The notes under the pieces were generated by a model. It was not told where the DNA came from. It did not search any database and worked only from the letters and a program-made list of their open reading frames with translations. Positions 19,629 through 29,174 of a DNA stretch of 64,000 nucleotides are shown piece after piece (position 1 is the stretch's first letter; each line of letters opens with the position of its first letter). The stretch is taken from positions 124,001-188,000 of the forward strand of contig JACKAB010000006.1 in assembly GCA_020635285.1 (NCBI GenBank), read 5' to 3'. Made by a program: the position numbers and the translations under genes. This stretch comes from Ignavibacteriales bacterium (GTDB taxonomy: Bacteria; Bacteroidota; Ignavibacteria; Ignavibacteriales; Melioribacteraceae).

Positions 19629-20402
19629 ATGAAAACTAAAATTGAAATAGCAAAAAATTGGCTCCCGCGCTATACTGGAACTTCCTTAGAAGAATTTGGG
19701 AATTATTTTTTATTAACTAATTTTAATAATTACGTTACAAAATTTGCAGAGCAGTTTAACTGCAATGTAAACGGAATTGGAAAACCAATGCAATCAGCAA
19801 CTAATAATGCTGGTTTATCAATAATAAACTTTGGAATGGGTTCTGCAAATGCAGCCACTATTATGGATTTGCTTTTGGCAAAACAACCTGAAGGAATTTT
19901 ATTTTTAGGTAAGTGTGGTGGATTGAAACATTCAACTGAACTAGGACATTTTATTCTTCCAACCGCAGCAATTAGAGGCGAAGGAACCAGCAATGATTAC
20001 ATGCCTCCCGAGGTTCCAGCGCTACCCTCTTTTAAACTTCACAAATTTGTTTCCGATAAAGTAGTTGCGCATAACATGGAATATAGAACCGGTGTTGTTT
20101 ATACATCTAACAGAAGACTTTGGGAGTGGGATGATAACTTTAAAGAATACTTAAAAAAAATTGGAACAATTGGAATTGATATGGAAACTGCAACAATTTT
20201 TATTTCCGGTTATACAAATCAAATTTCACGCGGAGCTTTATTGTTGGTTTCCGATTTACCAATGGTGCCGGAAGGAGTAAAAACTGAAGAATCTGATTTA
20301 TTTGTCACTCAAAAATTTGTTGATCTGCATTTACAAATTGGAATAGAAGCAATGACAGAAATTGGAGCCAAAGGTGAAACAATAAAACACTTCACTTTTT
20401 AG
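19629..20402 (+). CDS. amn: AMP nucleosidase, short type
   Basis: Cleaves AMP to adenine and ribose 5-phosphate in the cytoplasm. 257 residues, matching the short AMP nucleosidases of Bacteroidota rather than the ~480-residue E. coli Amn. Visible nucleoside-phosphorylase-fold segments: LSIINFGMGSANAATIMDLL, ILFLGKCGGLK (phosphate/ribose loop), GIDMETATIF (the Met-Glu-Thr ribose-binding motif) and LLLVSDLPMVPEG with the catalytic Asp. I chose ATG 19629 over the TTG nine bases upstream. It begins 5 bp after the PAP2 stop. Confidence 0.9.
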   Translation: MKTKIEIAKNWLPRYTGTSLEEFGNYFLLTNFNNYVTKFAEQFNCNVNGIGKPMQSATNNAGLSIINFGMGSANAATIMDLLLAKQPEGILFLGKCGGLKHSTELGHFILPTAAIRGEGTSNDYMPPEVPALPSFKLHKFVSDKVVAHNMEYRTGVVYTSNRRLWEWDDNFKEYLKKIGTIGIDMETATIFISGYTNQISRGALLLVSDLPMVPEGVKTEESDLFVTQKFVDLHLQIGIEAMTEIGAKGETIKHFTF

Positions 20403-20454
20403 GAAACTATTTATTTTACAAGTTGTAACATTAATAAGCTTAAATGGAGAAATA

Positions 20455-20882
20455 ATGAAAAACTATAAAATGTTGGCAAGTTTGATTTTACTTTTTGGGG
20501 GAATGAATATCATATTTGCGCAAGCAGATATTACCGAAGCTGATTTAAAGGCTGCATTATCTTCTGTATTTGACGCTAGTGTTAAAGAAAATTATACAAA
20601 AGCTTGCAGTTTAATGCTTAATGATGAATTAAAGGAAAAAAAAGAGCCTTTAATCCTTCAGAGAATTCAGAAATAAAAGCTGTAAAAAGACAGTGCAAAA
20701 AAATTAAAGCCTATATTGATTTAAGTGATTCTTACGAATATACAAAATATACCCCAACTAAAATTGATGGGCAGAATGGTGCTGTTTTAGATGTAAGTTT
20801 TAAAAGTGGAGATCAAAAATTAAATATTGGTTTTACATTTGTTAAACTTGGTGGAAAAGTTTTGTTGGTAGGTTTTAAGTAA
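20455..20882 (+). CDS. Small secreted hypothetical protein (one frameshift)
   Basis: The signal peptide MKNYKMLASLILLFGGMNIIFAQ is followed by a short domain (ADLKAALSSVFDASVKENYTK). The frame breaks in an A8 run near 20640 and continues as RAFNPSENSEIKAVKRQ through LNIGFTFVKLGGKVLLVGFK to 20882. Corrected length is about 142 residues. The alpha/beta pattern resembles NTF2-like/DUF4878-type periplasmic proteins, but I cannot assign a family. GGAG precedes the ATG by 8 bp, and a terminator follows. Confidence 0.6.
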
Positions 20883-20883
20883 T

Positions 20884-20922
20884 GTTAAAAAAATCCCCTC
20901 TTTTGAGGGGATTTTATAGTTT
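20884..20922. terminator. Bidirectional terminator
   Basis: AAATCCCCTC-TTTT-GAGGGGATTTT with flanking A and T runs sits between convergent genes. Confidence 0.8.
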
Positions 20923-20923
20923 T

Positions 20924-21544
20924 TCACTTCGCATATTTTCCTAAATAATCAATTCCTTTTTGAGCAATTTCCCATTTATTTTTTGAAGCTTCATTACTTA
21001 ATAAACCTTCATCCATCATTTGAGCAGTTTCAAAATAAACATTGCTCAACCATTTTTCCTTATCTTCACCTTGCGGTATCTCAAAATCTTCTTTGGTTAA
21101 TTTATTTTTCAAATCTTTCTTAACAAATTCAATTACCTCAACTTCTTCAGAACTTCCGCCTAAAAATATTAATGCTTTTAGAATTGGTATTCTAAAACTT
21201 GATTGAGGCATTTCGGAACTTTTCTTTTCAACATTTTCATTAAGTTCAACATCTATTGCTTCTTGGTCAAGAGTTTCAAAATCATCTAATTCTAATACTT
21301 TCGTATTTTCAGGACCACCTTCAATTTCATCAAAAGCTAATTTGGCAACCTTTAATTTTTCGTAAAATGTTTGATAAGGAATTATTTTTGATAATAATTT
21401 TTGAGCTTCAGCAATACTCCCGTTTAAAATTTCTTCTGAGCTGCTCAATTTTAAATCTGTAATTAAATCATAAACATTCTTAAATAAACTTGAGAAAGTA
21501 TTTTTAATTTCCTTATGGTCTATTACATTCTTTTTTTCAGCCAC
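20924..21544 (-). CDS. Hypothetical protein with C-terminal Mrr_N-like winged helix
   Basis: 206-residue acidic cytoplasmic protein. Residues 1-75 are helical (NTFSSLFKNVYDLITDLKLS). A Glu-rich linker follows. Residues ~115-204 (FRIPILKALIFLGGSSEEVE then NKLTKEDFE, MDEGLLSN and WEIAQKGIDYL) closely follow the pattern of the Mrr N-terminal wHTH domain: P-[IL]-L-x-A-L-x-x-L-G-G, then E-G-L-L and W-x-x-[ST]-x-x-G. No nuclease domain is attached. Possibly a DNA-binding regulator or adaptor; no restriction genes are nearby. Assignment is by pattern, moderate confidence. Confidence 0.65.
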   Translation of the reverse strand: MAEKKNVIDHKEIKNTFSSLFKNVYDLITDLKLSSSEEILNGSIAEAQKLLSKIIPYQTFYEKLKVAKLAFDEIEGGPENTKVLELDDFETLDQEAIDVELNENVEKKSSEMPQSSFRIPILKALIFLGGSSEEVEVIEFVKKDLKNKLTKEDFEIPQGEDKEKWLSNVYFETAQMMDEGLLSNEASKNKWEIAQKGIDYLGKYAK

Positions 21545-21662
21545 TGCTATAATCCTTCAAATATTTTTATTGTTTGTATAATCGAAAAAAAAATGCTAGA
21601 ATTAATAGATTGAATCGCTGTTGATAGTGTATTTTTCCAATTAAATTCGAAAGGAGCAGATC

Positions 21663-21854
21663 ATGGAAAAAAATATGGGAAGCCAAGATAAAAATATTCG
21701 TTTAGTTGTTGGTATAATTTTAATCGTTGTTAGTTTTTTCAGCTCACTTTGGCTTGGCTTAATTGGATTAGTTATGGTTGCAACAAGTCTTATGGGATTT
21801 TGTCCTGCATACGTTCCATTAAAGATAAGTACTCTTAAAAAGGACAAAAAATAA
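21663..21854 (+). CDS. DUF2892 small membrane protein
   Basis: 63 residues with two hydrophobic helices (LVVGIILIVVSFFSSLWLGL and IGLVMVATSLMGFCPAYVPL). N-x-x-x-x-R at the start of helix 1 and the GFCPAY motif are typical of DUF2892, the YgaP-type transmembrane domain that elsewhere is fused to rhodanese. Role unknown, perhaps sulfur-related. AAGGAG lies 7 bp before the ATG. Single gene. Confidence 0.8.
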   Translation: MEKNMGSQDKNIRLVVGIILIVVSFFSSLWLGLIGLVMVATSLMGFCPAYVPLKISTLKKDKK

Positions 21855-21982
21855 ATTTTAGTTTTTGCAAAATCTCTGGAAATAACTTTTTTGGAAGGCA
21901 ACTATTTTTGAGTGAGGTTATCTCCCCTTTTTCAAATTATCTGCGAATATTGCTTAAAATATTTGCGTTTTGAAGAAATAAA

Positions 21983-22603
21983 CTATTCTTGAAGAATTGA
22001 TTTACTTAATTCACTTTTACTATACTTTTGTAAAAGATATGTTTTAACCTTGTCAATAGGGTACTTTTCTTTTTCAATTATATAGTGAAAACTTATACCA
22101 TCGAGAATTGCACCCAATATTTTACTTTCTTCAACCGGATTCTTAACTCCAACCTCAACGAAAATCTTTTCTATTAAATTAAATAAGATTTTTAAAGAAT
22201 CTCCCATTAAATTTTGAGCTTCTTCTTTCACCTCGGATTGAAATGCAAAATTCATATAAAGTGACCAAAATTTTTCGTCTCTCTGAAGCATTTCTATTGT
22301 CAAAGTTATCATTAGAGTCAATTTTTTATAAGGATCATTCTCATTATTTAATGCAATCAATAATCGCGAGAACTCCTCTTCTATAAGCTTAAGCACTGAA
22401 ATCATTAAATCATACTTACTTTTAAAATAATTATATGCTAAGCCCTTTGAAATTCCGGCTGATTTAGCAATATCATTAATTGAGGTTCCTTTAAAACCTT
22501 TTTCAGCAAAAAGCAACAGTGCATTTTCTAAAATTTTTTGCTTTGTCTTTTCTCTCATTTCACTGAATTGTTCTTCAGTTCTTGGCATTTTTAATTGACC
22601 CAA
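21983..22603 (-). CDS. TetR/AcrR-family transcriptional repressor
   Basis: 206 residues. The N-terminal TetR HTH is complete: ILENALLLFAEKGFKGTSIN then DIAKSAGISKGLAYNYFKSK. The C-terminal ligand domain (ILGAILDGISFHYII) is poorly conserved, as usual. It is divergently transcribed from the LolA/ABC operon, and a near-palindromic operator lies next to that operon's predicted start of transcription, so it probably represses the export operon and is released by a ligand the pump handles. It may also control itself, as the intergenic region is short. Confidence 0.88.
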   Translation of the reverse strand: MGQLKMPRTEEQFSEMREKTKQKILENALLLFAEKGFKGTSINDIAKSAGISKGLAYNYFKSKYDLMISVLKLIEEEFSRLLIALNNENDPYKKLTLMITLTIEMLQRDEKFWSLYMNFAFQSEVKEEAQNLMGDSLKILFNLIEKIFVEVGVKNPVEESKILGAILDGISFHYIIEKEKYPIDKVKTYLLQKYSKSELSKSILQE

Positions 22604-22662
22604 TGTTTAATCATAAATGTAATTCATAGATTTCTATTTATCAAGTGGTATGAAAAAAATAT

Positions 22663-22691
22663 TTGACAGAATATATATTTTTTATTATTTT
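22663..22691 (+). promoter_or_regulatory. Sigma-70-type promoter of the ABC export operon
   Basis: TTGACA at 22663-22668, a 17-bp spacer and TATTTT at 22686-22691, placed 35 bp before the first ATG of the operon. The -10 box abuts the TetR operator. Confidence 0.6.
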
Positions 22692-22710
22692 TGACTGAAC
22701 GGTTAGTCAA
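22691..22710. promoter_or_regulatory. TetR operator
   Basis: TTGACTGAACGGTTAGTCAA is a 20-bp imperfect palindrome in which 8 of 10 positions of each half match. It closely resembles the TGACTGnnCnGTCAGTCA-type sites of AcrR/TetR regulators. Its position directly downstream of the -10 box would block RNA polymerase. Confidence 0.7.
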
Positions 22711-22725
22711 TTAAAGAGAACTGAA

Positions 22726-23469
22726 ATGAAAAAAATAAATTTTACAATAATTTTACTTTTTACTTCATCAATTTTATTTGCACAAGACGCAAAAGAAATT
22801 GTGCAAAAAGCTAATGATTTAGCTATAGGGAAAACATCCCAAGGCACAAACACCATGACTCTTGTAAGACCAGATTGGACAAGAGATGTAACAATGAAAA
22901 TTTGGTCTAAAGGTTTGGATTATTACATGATTCTAATAATCGCACCGGCAAGAGAAAAGGGACAAGTTTTTATGAAACGACATAATGAAATGTGGAATTG
23001 GGTTCCATCAATAAATAAAATGATAAAAATTCCGCCTTCAATGATGTCTCAATCTTGGATGGGATCAGATTTTAACAACGATGATCTGCTGAAAGAGTCT
23101 TCAATTGTAAAGGATTATACACATACAATTATTGGATCAGATACAGTTGGTGGTTTTGACTGTTATAAAATTGAACTTATTCCTAAGCCGGAAGCGGCTG
23201 TTGTATGGGGAAAAATAATAACTTGGATTTCCAAAAAGGAATATTACCAATTAAAAGCTGAGTATTATGATGAATCGGAAGAGTTAATAAATAAACAAAT
23301 AGCTTCTGAAGTTGAGCAGCTTGGGGATAGAAAACTTCCCTCTAAGATGGTAATGATGCCAGTTGATAAACCGGGAAACCAAACAATATTAAAAATGGTC
23401 GAAATGGTGTTTGATAAAGATATTCCTGATAATTTCTTTTCACAACAGAATATGAAAAAAGTACGCTAG
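22726..23469 (+). CDS. Outer membrane lipoprotein-sorting protein (LolA-like)
   Basis: Signal peptide (MKKINFTIILLFTSSILFAQ), then a LolA-like half-barrel domain: TMTLVRPDWTRDVTMKIWSK, APAREKGQVFMKR, EMWNWVPSINKMIKIPPSMM, WMGSDFNNDDLLKES. This subgroup (PF17131-type) carries lipids or lipoproteins through the periplasm and is usually encoded with FtsX-type permeases. About 248 residues, normal. First gene of a six-gene operon under the TetR operator; it probably accepts the substrate released by the ABC complex and passes it to the outer membrane. Confidence 0.85.
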   Translation: MKKINFTIILLFTSSILFAQDAKEIVQKANDLAIGKTSQGTNTMTLVRPDWTRDVTMKIWSKGLDYYMILIIAPAREKGQVFMKRHNEMWNWVPSINKMIKIPPSMMSQSWMGSDFNNDDLLKESSIVKDYTHTIIGSDTVGGFDCYKIELIPKPEAAVVWGKIITWISKKEYYQLKAEYYDESEELINKQIASEVEQLGDRKLPSKMVMMPVDKPGNQTILKMVEMVFDKDIPDNFFSQQNMKKVR

Positions 23470-23490
23470 AAATTAAATAAAAATAGATTT

Positions 23491-24709
23491 ATGAAAACTC
23501 TTCTAAAAATGGCTTGGAGAAATATTTGGCGAAATAAAAAACGTACTTTTCTCACAATGTTTTCAATTTTTCTTGCAGTATTTTTATCATTGTTTACAAG
23601 ATCAATGCAGGTTGGCTCATATTCAAATATGATATCCAATGCTGTAAAACTATCAACAGGGTATATTCAAATTCATGCAAAAGGTTATTGGGAAAAGAAA
23701 TCAATCAATGAGACATTCGAAGATTCACCTCAACTTGATTCATTATTAAAAAATAACACAAACATTAGTTTTGTTATTCCAAGGTTAGAATCATTTGCTT
23801 TAGCTTCTTCAGGGAAACATACAAAAGGTGCCATTGTAATTGGGACAAATCCACAAATTGAAAATAAACTAAATAAATATTCAGAAAAAATTATTAAAGG
23901 TAATTATTTATCCGAAAACGATGAAGCCATACTTGTTTCTGAAAAACTTGCTGAATATTTAAATGTTGATGTAGGTGATTCATTAGTCTTGCTCGGACAA
24001 GGTTATCATGGAATAACAGCAGCTGCAAAATACCAAATTAAGGGAATTATTAATTTCCAATTCCACAACTCAATAATCAATTAGTGATAATGCCATTAAA
24101 GCTGAGTCAATATTTTTATGCAGTTGATAATCGCTTAACTTCTATTTCCTTAATGTTGAACGATCCCGAATCACTTGATGAAACAATTAATGACCTCAAT
24201 AATGAATTAAAAAATAAATATGAAATAATGGCTTGGCAAGAAATGAATAAGGAAATGGTTCAAGCCATTGAAAGTGACAATGTTGGCGGAATAATTATGC
24301 TTGCAATTCTTTACATAGTTATTGGATTTGGTGTTTTCGGCACTGTAATGATGATGACGATGGAGCGAAGAAAAGAATTTGCTATAATGATTTCTGTCGG
24401 GATGCAAAAATATAAGCTGCTTCAACTTGTGGCTTTGGAAACTATTTTAATCGGTATGGTTTCAATATTAATTGGAATAGTTTTAAGCTATCCATTTTTG
24501 CTATATCTGCATAATAATCCCATTCCATTAACCGGGGAATTAGCTGCATCAATGGAATTATTTGGAGCAGAACCAATTCTCCCTTTTCAATTAAATCTGG
24601 TATTTTCATAAATCAAACCATATCAGTAATTCTTATTTCCGTCCTGGCAGTCATTTATCCACTTTCCGTAATTTTAAAGTTTAATGTTTTAAAGGCAATG
24701 AGGAGCTAA
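23491..24709 (+). CDS. ABC transporter permease, FtsX/LolE-like, paralog 1 (two frameshifts)
   Basis: Inner-membrane permease with one N-terminal TM helix, a large periplasmic MacB-like domain and three C-terminal TMs. Starts MKTLLKMAWRNIWRNKKRTF; the C-terminal FtsX part reads GVFGTVMMMTMERRKEFAIM. The first frame stops at 24084 because a T is missing near 24056; the next stops at 24611 because of a shift near 24597, after which ISVILISVLAVIYPLSVIL runs to the stop at 24709. Comparison with the intact paralog at 25960, which is highly similar along its whole length, fixes both corrections. Confidence 0.85.
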
Positions 24710-24716
24710 GAAAATT

Positions 24717-25956
24717 ATGTTATTTGCTATTGCATGGAAAAACGTTTGGCGAAATAAATTAAGAAGTCTAATAGTAATTTTATCAATAACTATTGGTTTA
24801 ATCGGTGGATTATTTTATTTGGCATTTTCAAATGGCATGGTTCAAGATCAAATAGGCTCTTCAATAAAAACAGAAATTTCAAACATTCAAATACACAATC
24901 CAAAATATTTAATTAATGATGAAATTATTTATACTATCCAATCTCCAATTGAAAAAAATTAATGAAATTAAATCAATACCAAATGTTAAAGCAGTAACCT
25001 CCCGAATTAAAAGTATGGCAATGATTAGTTCTGCAAACTCCGGTACTGGTGTTACAATAAATGGAATTGATACTACTGGTGAAAAAAGTATTTCTGATCT
25101 TTATACCAAATTAATTGATGGAAGTTATTTTGACACAAAATTAAAATATCCGATTGTAATTGGAAGTAAATTAGCTGAAAAATTAAAAGTGAAAGTAAAA
25201 TCAAAAGTTGTAATTACAATTCAAGATGTAAACGGGAATATTACTTACGGAGCTTTTAAAGTAGTTGGAATTTTTAAAACATTTGACACAATGTTTGATC
25301 AGGCAAACGTTTTTGTTTTGGGTAATGATTTGGCTAATCTGATTTCGTTCGACGAAAATCAAACATCAGAAATTGCTGTCCTTTTAACTCACAATGATTT
25401 TACTGATAGTGTTGCAGCAAAAATAAAAAATCTTTTTAGAAGTGAAATTAAAAATGGAAATTTAGTTGTACGGACATGGAATGAAATTAATCCGATATTA
25501 AAAATGCTGAATGAAATGACAGTTCAGTTTACAATGATATTTGTTGTAATTATTCTTGTTGCTTTAAGTTTTGGTATTATAAATACTATGCTGATGGCAA
25601 TCATGGAACGAGTAAGAGAAATTGGAATGTTAATGGCAATTGGTATGAGTAAAGCAAAAGTATTTCTCATGATAATGCTTGAAACTATTTTCCTCTCCTT
25701 AACCGGAGGAGTTCTGGGATTATTTATTAGCTGGATTATTATTTCAATTACAAATTTTACCGGTATTAATTTATCATCTGTTGCAGAAGGTTTAAACTCA
25801 ATTGGTTATAGTTCATTTATTAGACCTGAACTTGGTATTTTTTTCTATTTCTTCATTGCTTCACTAGTAATTCTTACAGCAATGTTTGCTTCAATATTTC
25901 CTGCAAGAAAAGCGCTAAAGTTAAAACCATCTGAGGCAATTCGACAAGATGTATAG
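24717..25956 (+). CDS. ABC transporter permease, FtsX-like, second type (one frameshift)
   Basis: Starts at ATG 24717 (MLFAIAWKNVWRNKLRSLIV). The frame breaks near 24955, in an A run, and continues as INEIKSIPNVKAVTSRIKSM to 25956. The periplasmic MacB-like domain is followed by three TMs ending ASIFPARKALKLKPSEAIR, the typical FtsX C-terminus. It differs clearly from the two flanking permeases, which resemble each other, so the complex may contain two kinds of subunit as in LolC/LolE. Located 7 bp after paralog 1. Confidence 0.85.
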
Positions 25957-25959
25957 CGA

Positions 25960-27180
25960 ATGAATACTTTAATAAAAATGGCATGGAGAAATATTTGGAG
26001 GAATAAAAAAAGAACTGTTCTTACCATGTCTTCAATAACAATTGCGATTTTTCTTTCTCTCTTTTCGCGTTCACTACAGAAAGGAACCTTTGGAAATATG
26101 ATAAGCAATGCAGTAAAATTTTCATCGGGTTATTTACAGATTCAAAAGAAGGGATATTGGGAAGATAAAACAATAGATGAGACTTTTGAGCAAACTTCTA
26201 AGATTCAAAATTTATTAGAAAAAAATAAAAATATTAGTTCCTTTCTTCCAAGATTAGAATCATTTGCATTAGCTTCTTCCGGCTTACAGACTAAAGGCAC
26301 AATGGTGATAGGCACAATTCCGGAGCTCGAGGATCAATTAAATAATTATTCTAAAAAAATAATTAAGGGGCATTTTATTTCAGAGAAAGATAATTCAATA
26401 GTAATTGGTGACGAGTTAGCCAGCTTCATGAAAGTTGATGTTGGTGATTCTCTTGTTCTACTTGGCCAAGGTTATCATGGAATAACTGCTGCTGCAAAGT
26501 ATAACATAAAAGGAATTTTACATTTACCAATTCCCCAGTTAAACAAACAATTAGGTTTATTACCTTTTCAAGAATGCCAATATTTTTATGCCTCAGAAAA
26601 CCGGTTGACATCAATCTCACTTATGTTAAACGATCCGGAATTAATTGATAAAACCAAAGATGAAATAAATAACAGCTTGAATAAAAATTATGCAGTAATG
26701 ACTTGGGCAGAAATGAATAAGGAATTGCTTCAATTTGTTGACACCAAAAATATTGGAAGCATAATTATGTTAGCCGTTTTATATATAGTAATTGGATTTG
26801 GAGTATTCGGAACCATTATGATGATGACGATGGAAAGAAGAAAAGAATTTGCAATTATGGTTTCAATTGGAATGAGAAAATCAAAATTATTAATAGTTGT
26901 TTTCTTTGAGACTTTATTTATTGGTTGCGGCGCAATTGTTTTAGGAATTCTCATTTCTTATCCGGTTCTGCTTTATCTTTCACAGAATCCCATTAAACTC
27001 TCGGGTGAATTTGCACTTGCTATGGAAAAAGTTGGTGCAGAACCAATATTGCCTTTTGTACTCAATTCAGAAATTTTTATTTATCAAACACTTTCTGTAA
27101 TTCTAATAGTCATGGTTGCAATTACTTATCCGCTAATATTTATCTTAAAATTTGATGTCTTAAAGGCAATGAAAAATTAA
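25960..27180 (+). CDS. ABC transporter permease, FtsX/LolE-like, paralog 2
   Basis: Intact 406-residue permease beginning MNTLIKMAWRNIWRNKKRTV. Same layout and near-parallel sequence to the gene at 23491 (for example LPRLESFALASSG, VDVGDSLVLLGQGYHGITAA, TMERRKEFAIMVSIGMRK). Ends ILKFDVLKAMKN. The pair probably arose by duplication around the middle permease. It starts 3 bp after the preceding stop, so translation is likely coupled. Confidence 0.9.
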   Translation: MNTLIKMAWRNIWRNKKRTVLTMSSITIAIFLSLFSRSLQKGTFGNMISNAVKFSSGYLQIQKKGYWEDKTIDETFEQTSKIQNLLEKNKNISSFLPRLESFALASSGLQTKGTMVIGTIPELEDQLNNYSKKIIKGHFISEKDNSIVIGDELASFMKVDVGDSLVLLGQGYHGITAAAKYNIKGILHLPIPQLNKQLGLLPFQECQYFYASENRLTSISLMLNDPELIDKTKDEINNSLNKNYAVMTWAEMNKELLQFVDTKNIGSIIMLAVLYIVIGFGVFGTIMMMTMERRKEFAIMVSIGMRKSKLLIVVFFETLFIGCGAIVLGILISYPVLLYLSQNPIKLSGEFALAMEKVGAEPILPFVLNSEIFIYQTLSVILIVMVAITYPLIFILKFDVLKAMKN

Positions 27181-27203
27181 AATGAAACTTATAGGGAATT
27201 AAA

Positions 27204-27890
27204 ATGAGTATTATAAAAACAAAAGAATTAAACAAAATTTATGATGTGGAAACAATTCCGGTCCATGCAGTTAACAATGTCTCCTTAGAATTTGAAGAAG
27301 GAGAATTCACAGCTATAATAGGTCCATCCGGTTGTGGTAAAACAACCTTGCTTAATTTAATTGGCGGATTAGATACTCCAACAAGCGGTGAAGTTTTTAT
27401 AAACGGGACAAATATTACAAAATTAAATTCAAGAGAAATAATAGATTTCAGATTGAGAAACATTGGTTTTGTTTTCCAAGCTTATAATTTAGTTCCAGTT
27501 TTAACCGCAAAAGAAAATGTTGAATTTATCATGCAGCTGCAAGGAATTTCAAAAGAGAATAGAGAAAGCAGAGTATTACAATTATTTGATCAAATTGGAT
27601 TGAAAGATAAATTAAATAATAGACCAGGGAAGCTTTCTGGCGGGCAACAGCAGAGAGTAGCGGTTGCAAGAGCTTTAGCTTCAAAACCAAAATTTATTCT
27701 TGCAGATGAGCCAACTGCTAATCTTGATTCAAAATCAACAAGTAATTTATTGGATATTATGCTAAAACTTAATGAGGTGGAAAATACAACTTTTATTTTT
27801 TCCACACATGATTCGAGAGTTATTAAAAGAGCAAGAAGACTAATTACATTAGAAGACGGCAAAGTAGTTAAAGATGACATTGTAAAATAA
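27204..27890 (+). CDS. ABC transporter ATP-binding protein (LolD/MacB-like)
   Basis: Cytoplasmic ATPase driving the FtsX-type permeases. Complete motifs: Walker A GPSGCGKTT, Q-loop FVFQAYNLVP, signature LSGGQQQR, Walker B FILADEPT, D-loop ANLDSKS and H-loop FSTHDSRV. 228 residues, the usual LolD-type length. A single ATPase gene serves three permeases, so it must pair as a homodimer with different permease combinations. SD AGGG lies 9-12 bp before the ATG. Confidence 0.93.
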   Translation: MSIIKTKELNKIYDVETIPVHAVNNVSLEFEEGEFTAIIGPSGCGKTTLLNLIGGLDTPTSGEVFINGTNITKLNSREIIDFRLRNIGFVFQAYNLVPVLTAKENVEFIMQLQGISKENRESRVLQLFDQIGLKDKLNNRPGKLSGGQQQRVAVARALASKPKFILADEPTANLDSKSTSNLLDIMLKLNEVENTTFIFSTHDSRVIKRARRLITLEDGKVVKDDIVK

Positions 27891-27894
27891 TATT

Positions 27895-29028
27895 ATGAAA
27901 AAAATAATTTTTTTAATCATCCTTATTTTTTCATCATTTTCCTTTTCTCAATCACAAATTGAAGTAAACGGCTATTTGCAAAATATGCAAACCGTTTGGG
28001 CACCCAAGCTAACAGACTTTTGGATGTTTTCGAATTCAATTACTAACAGATTTAATTTTACTTATTATCCATCTTCAAATTTAACTTTTAATTTGGGAAT
28101 GAGAAATATTTTTGATTATGGAGAGTTTGTTTCAATGGTTCCAAATTATAATGAGTCTGCCATTTATGATGATGGAATTTTAAATTTAACCACTGAAGTA
28201 ACTTCAAATAAATCAGCTATTCTTTATAGCAATATTGATAGATTAAATTTATTCTATTCTGCAAATAATTTTGAATTGCAAATTGGAAGACAGAGAGTTA
28301 ATCTTGGTATAAATTCCGTTTGGACTCCAAATGATATTTTTAATTCTTCCTCATTCTTAAATTTTGATTATTTGGAAAAACCTGGAAGTGATGCAATTAG
28401 AATTCAATATCATCTGGATTACGCCTCATCAATTCAGTTAATTACTAAAGCAAATAAAGCCAAACAACTTACTTTTGCAGCTATTTATAAATTCAATCAA
28501 TGGGATTATGATTTTCAAACATTGGCTGGTTTAACAGAAGATGATTATATATTTGGCGGAGGTTGGTCAGGCGATATTCTGGGTGCCGGTTTTACCGGAG
28601 AAGCTACATACTTTAACAGCAGAAATAAATTTAACGATATTTTTCTCTCATCCATTGGTACAAATTATACTTTTTCAAATAGTCTATTTTTAATGTGCGA
28701 ATTCTTATACAATAGCAATGGAATAGTTGGTAAAGTAAATTCAATAAATAATCTATTTAATTTAGAATATTCAGCAAAAAATTTATCTCCAGCAAGATAT
28801 TCAATATTCACAAGTTTGCAATATCCAATTACTCCTTTATTCAATGCTTCCAGCAGCTCTAATTTTAAATCCTCTGATGGTTCCTTTTTTGTAAATCCTT
28901 CTGCAGATATCTCAATTTCACAAGATGTTTATATTCTTATTTCTGGTCAATTTTTCTTAGGTGGTAATTACACAGAGTGGGGCGAATACGGACAATTTTA
29001 TTATTTAAGAATAAAATGGAATTTTTAA
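27895..29028 (+). CDS. Outer-membrane beta-barrel protein of the export operon
   Basis: Signal peptide (MKKIIFLIILIFSSFSFSQS), then about 355 residues of amphipathic strands rich in Tyr, Phe and Asn, ending YLRIKWNF with the C-terminal aromatic typical of BAM substrates. Segments such as FELQIGRQRVNLGINSVWTPND are porin-like. It starts 4 bp after the ATPase stop, so it belongs to the operon; a possible outer-membrane exit or receiver for what the LolA-like protein carries. No specific family recognised. Confidence 0.75.
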   Translation: MKKIIFLIILIFSSFSFSQSQIEVNGYLQNMQTVWAPKLTDFWMFSNSITNRFNFTYYPSSNLTFNLGMRNIFDYGEFVSMVPNYNESAIYDDGILNLTTEVTSNKSAILYSNIDRLNLFYSANNFELQIGRQRVNLGINSVWTPNDIFNSSSFLNFDYLEKPGSDAIRIQYHLDYASSIQLITKANKAKQLTFAAIYKFNQWDYDFQTLAGLTEDDYIFGGGWSGDILGAGFTGEATYFNSRNKFNDIFLSSIGTNYTFSNSLFLMCEFLYNSNGIVGKVNSINNLFNLEYSAKNLSPARYSIFTSLQYPITPLFNASSSSNFKSSDGSFFVNPSADISISQDVYILISGQFFLGGNYTEWGEYGQFYYLRIKWNF

Positions 29029-29120
29029 TACATTTTTTCGGTTAATTTTGAAAATTAAGGGACTTTTTAGATAATATACTAATTTTATCCTTGATTTTTT
29101 CAAAACTTACTATATATTAT

Positions 29121-29167
29121 CTCATGTAAACCTTTATATATTTTCACTAACATTAGGTTACATGAGG
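29121..29167 (+). promoter_or_regulatory. Inverted repeat covering the antitoxin ribosome-binding site
   Basis: CTCATGTAAACCT (29121-29133) and AGGTTACATGAG (29155-29166) are near-perfect inverted repeats with a 21-nt AT-rich loop. The right arm includes the GAGG that serves as Shine-Dalgarno for ATG 29175. It could be an RNA hairpin hiding the site or an operator bound by the antitoxin. Confidence 0.5.
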
Positions 29168-29174
29168 ATCTACA

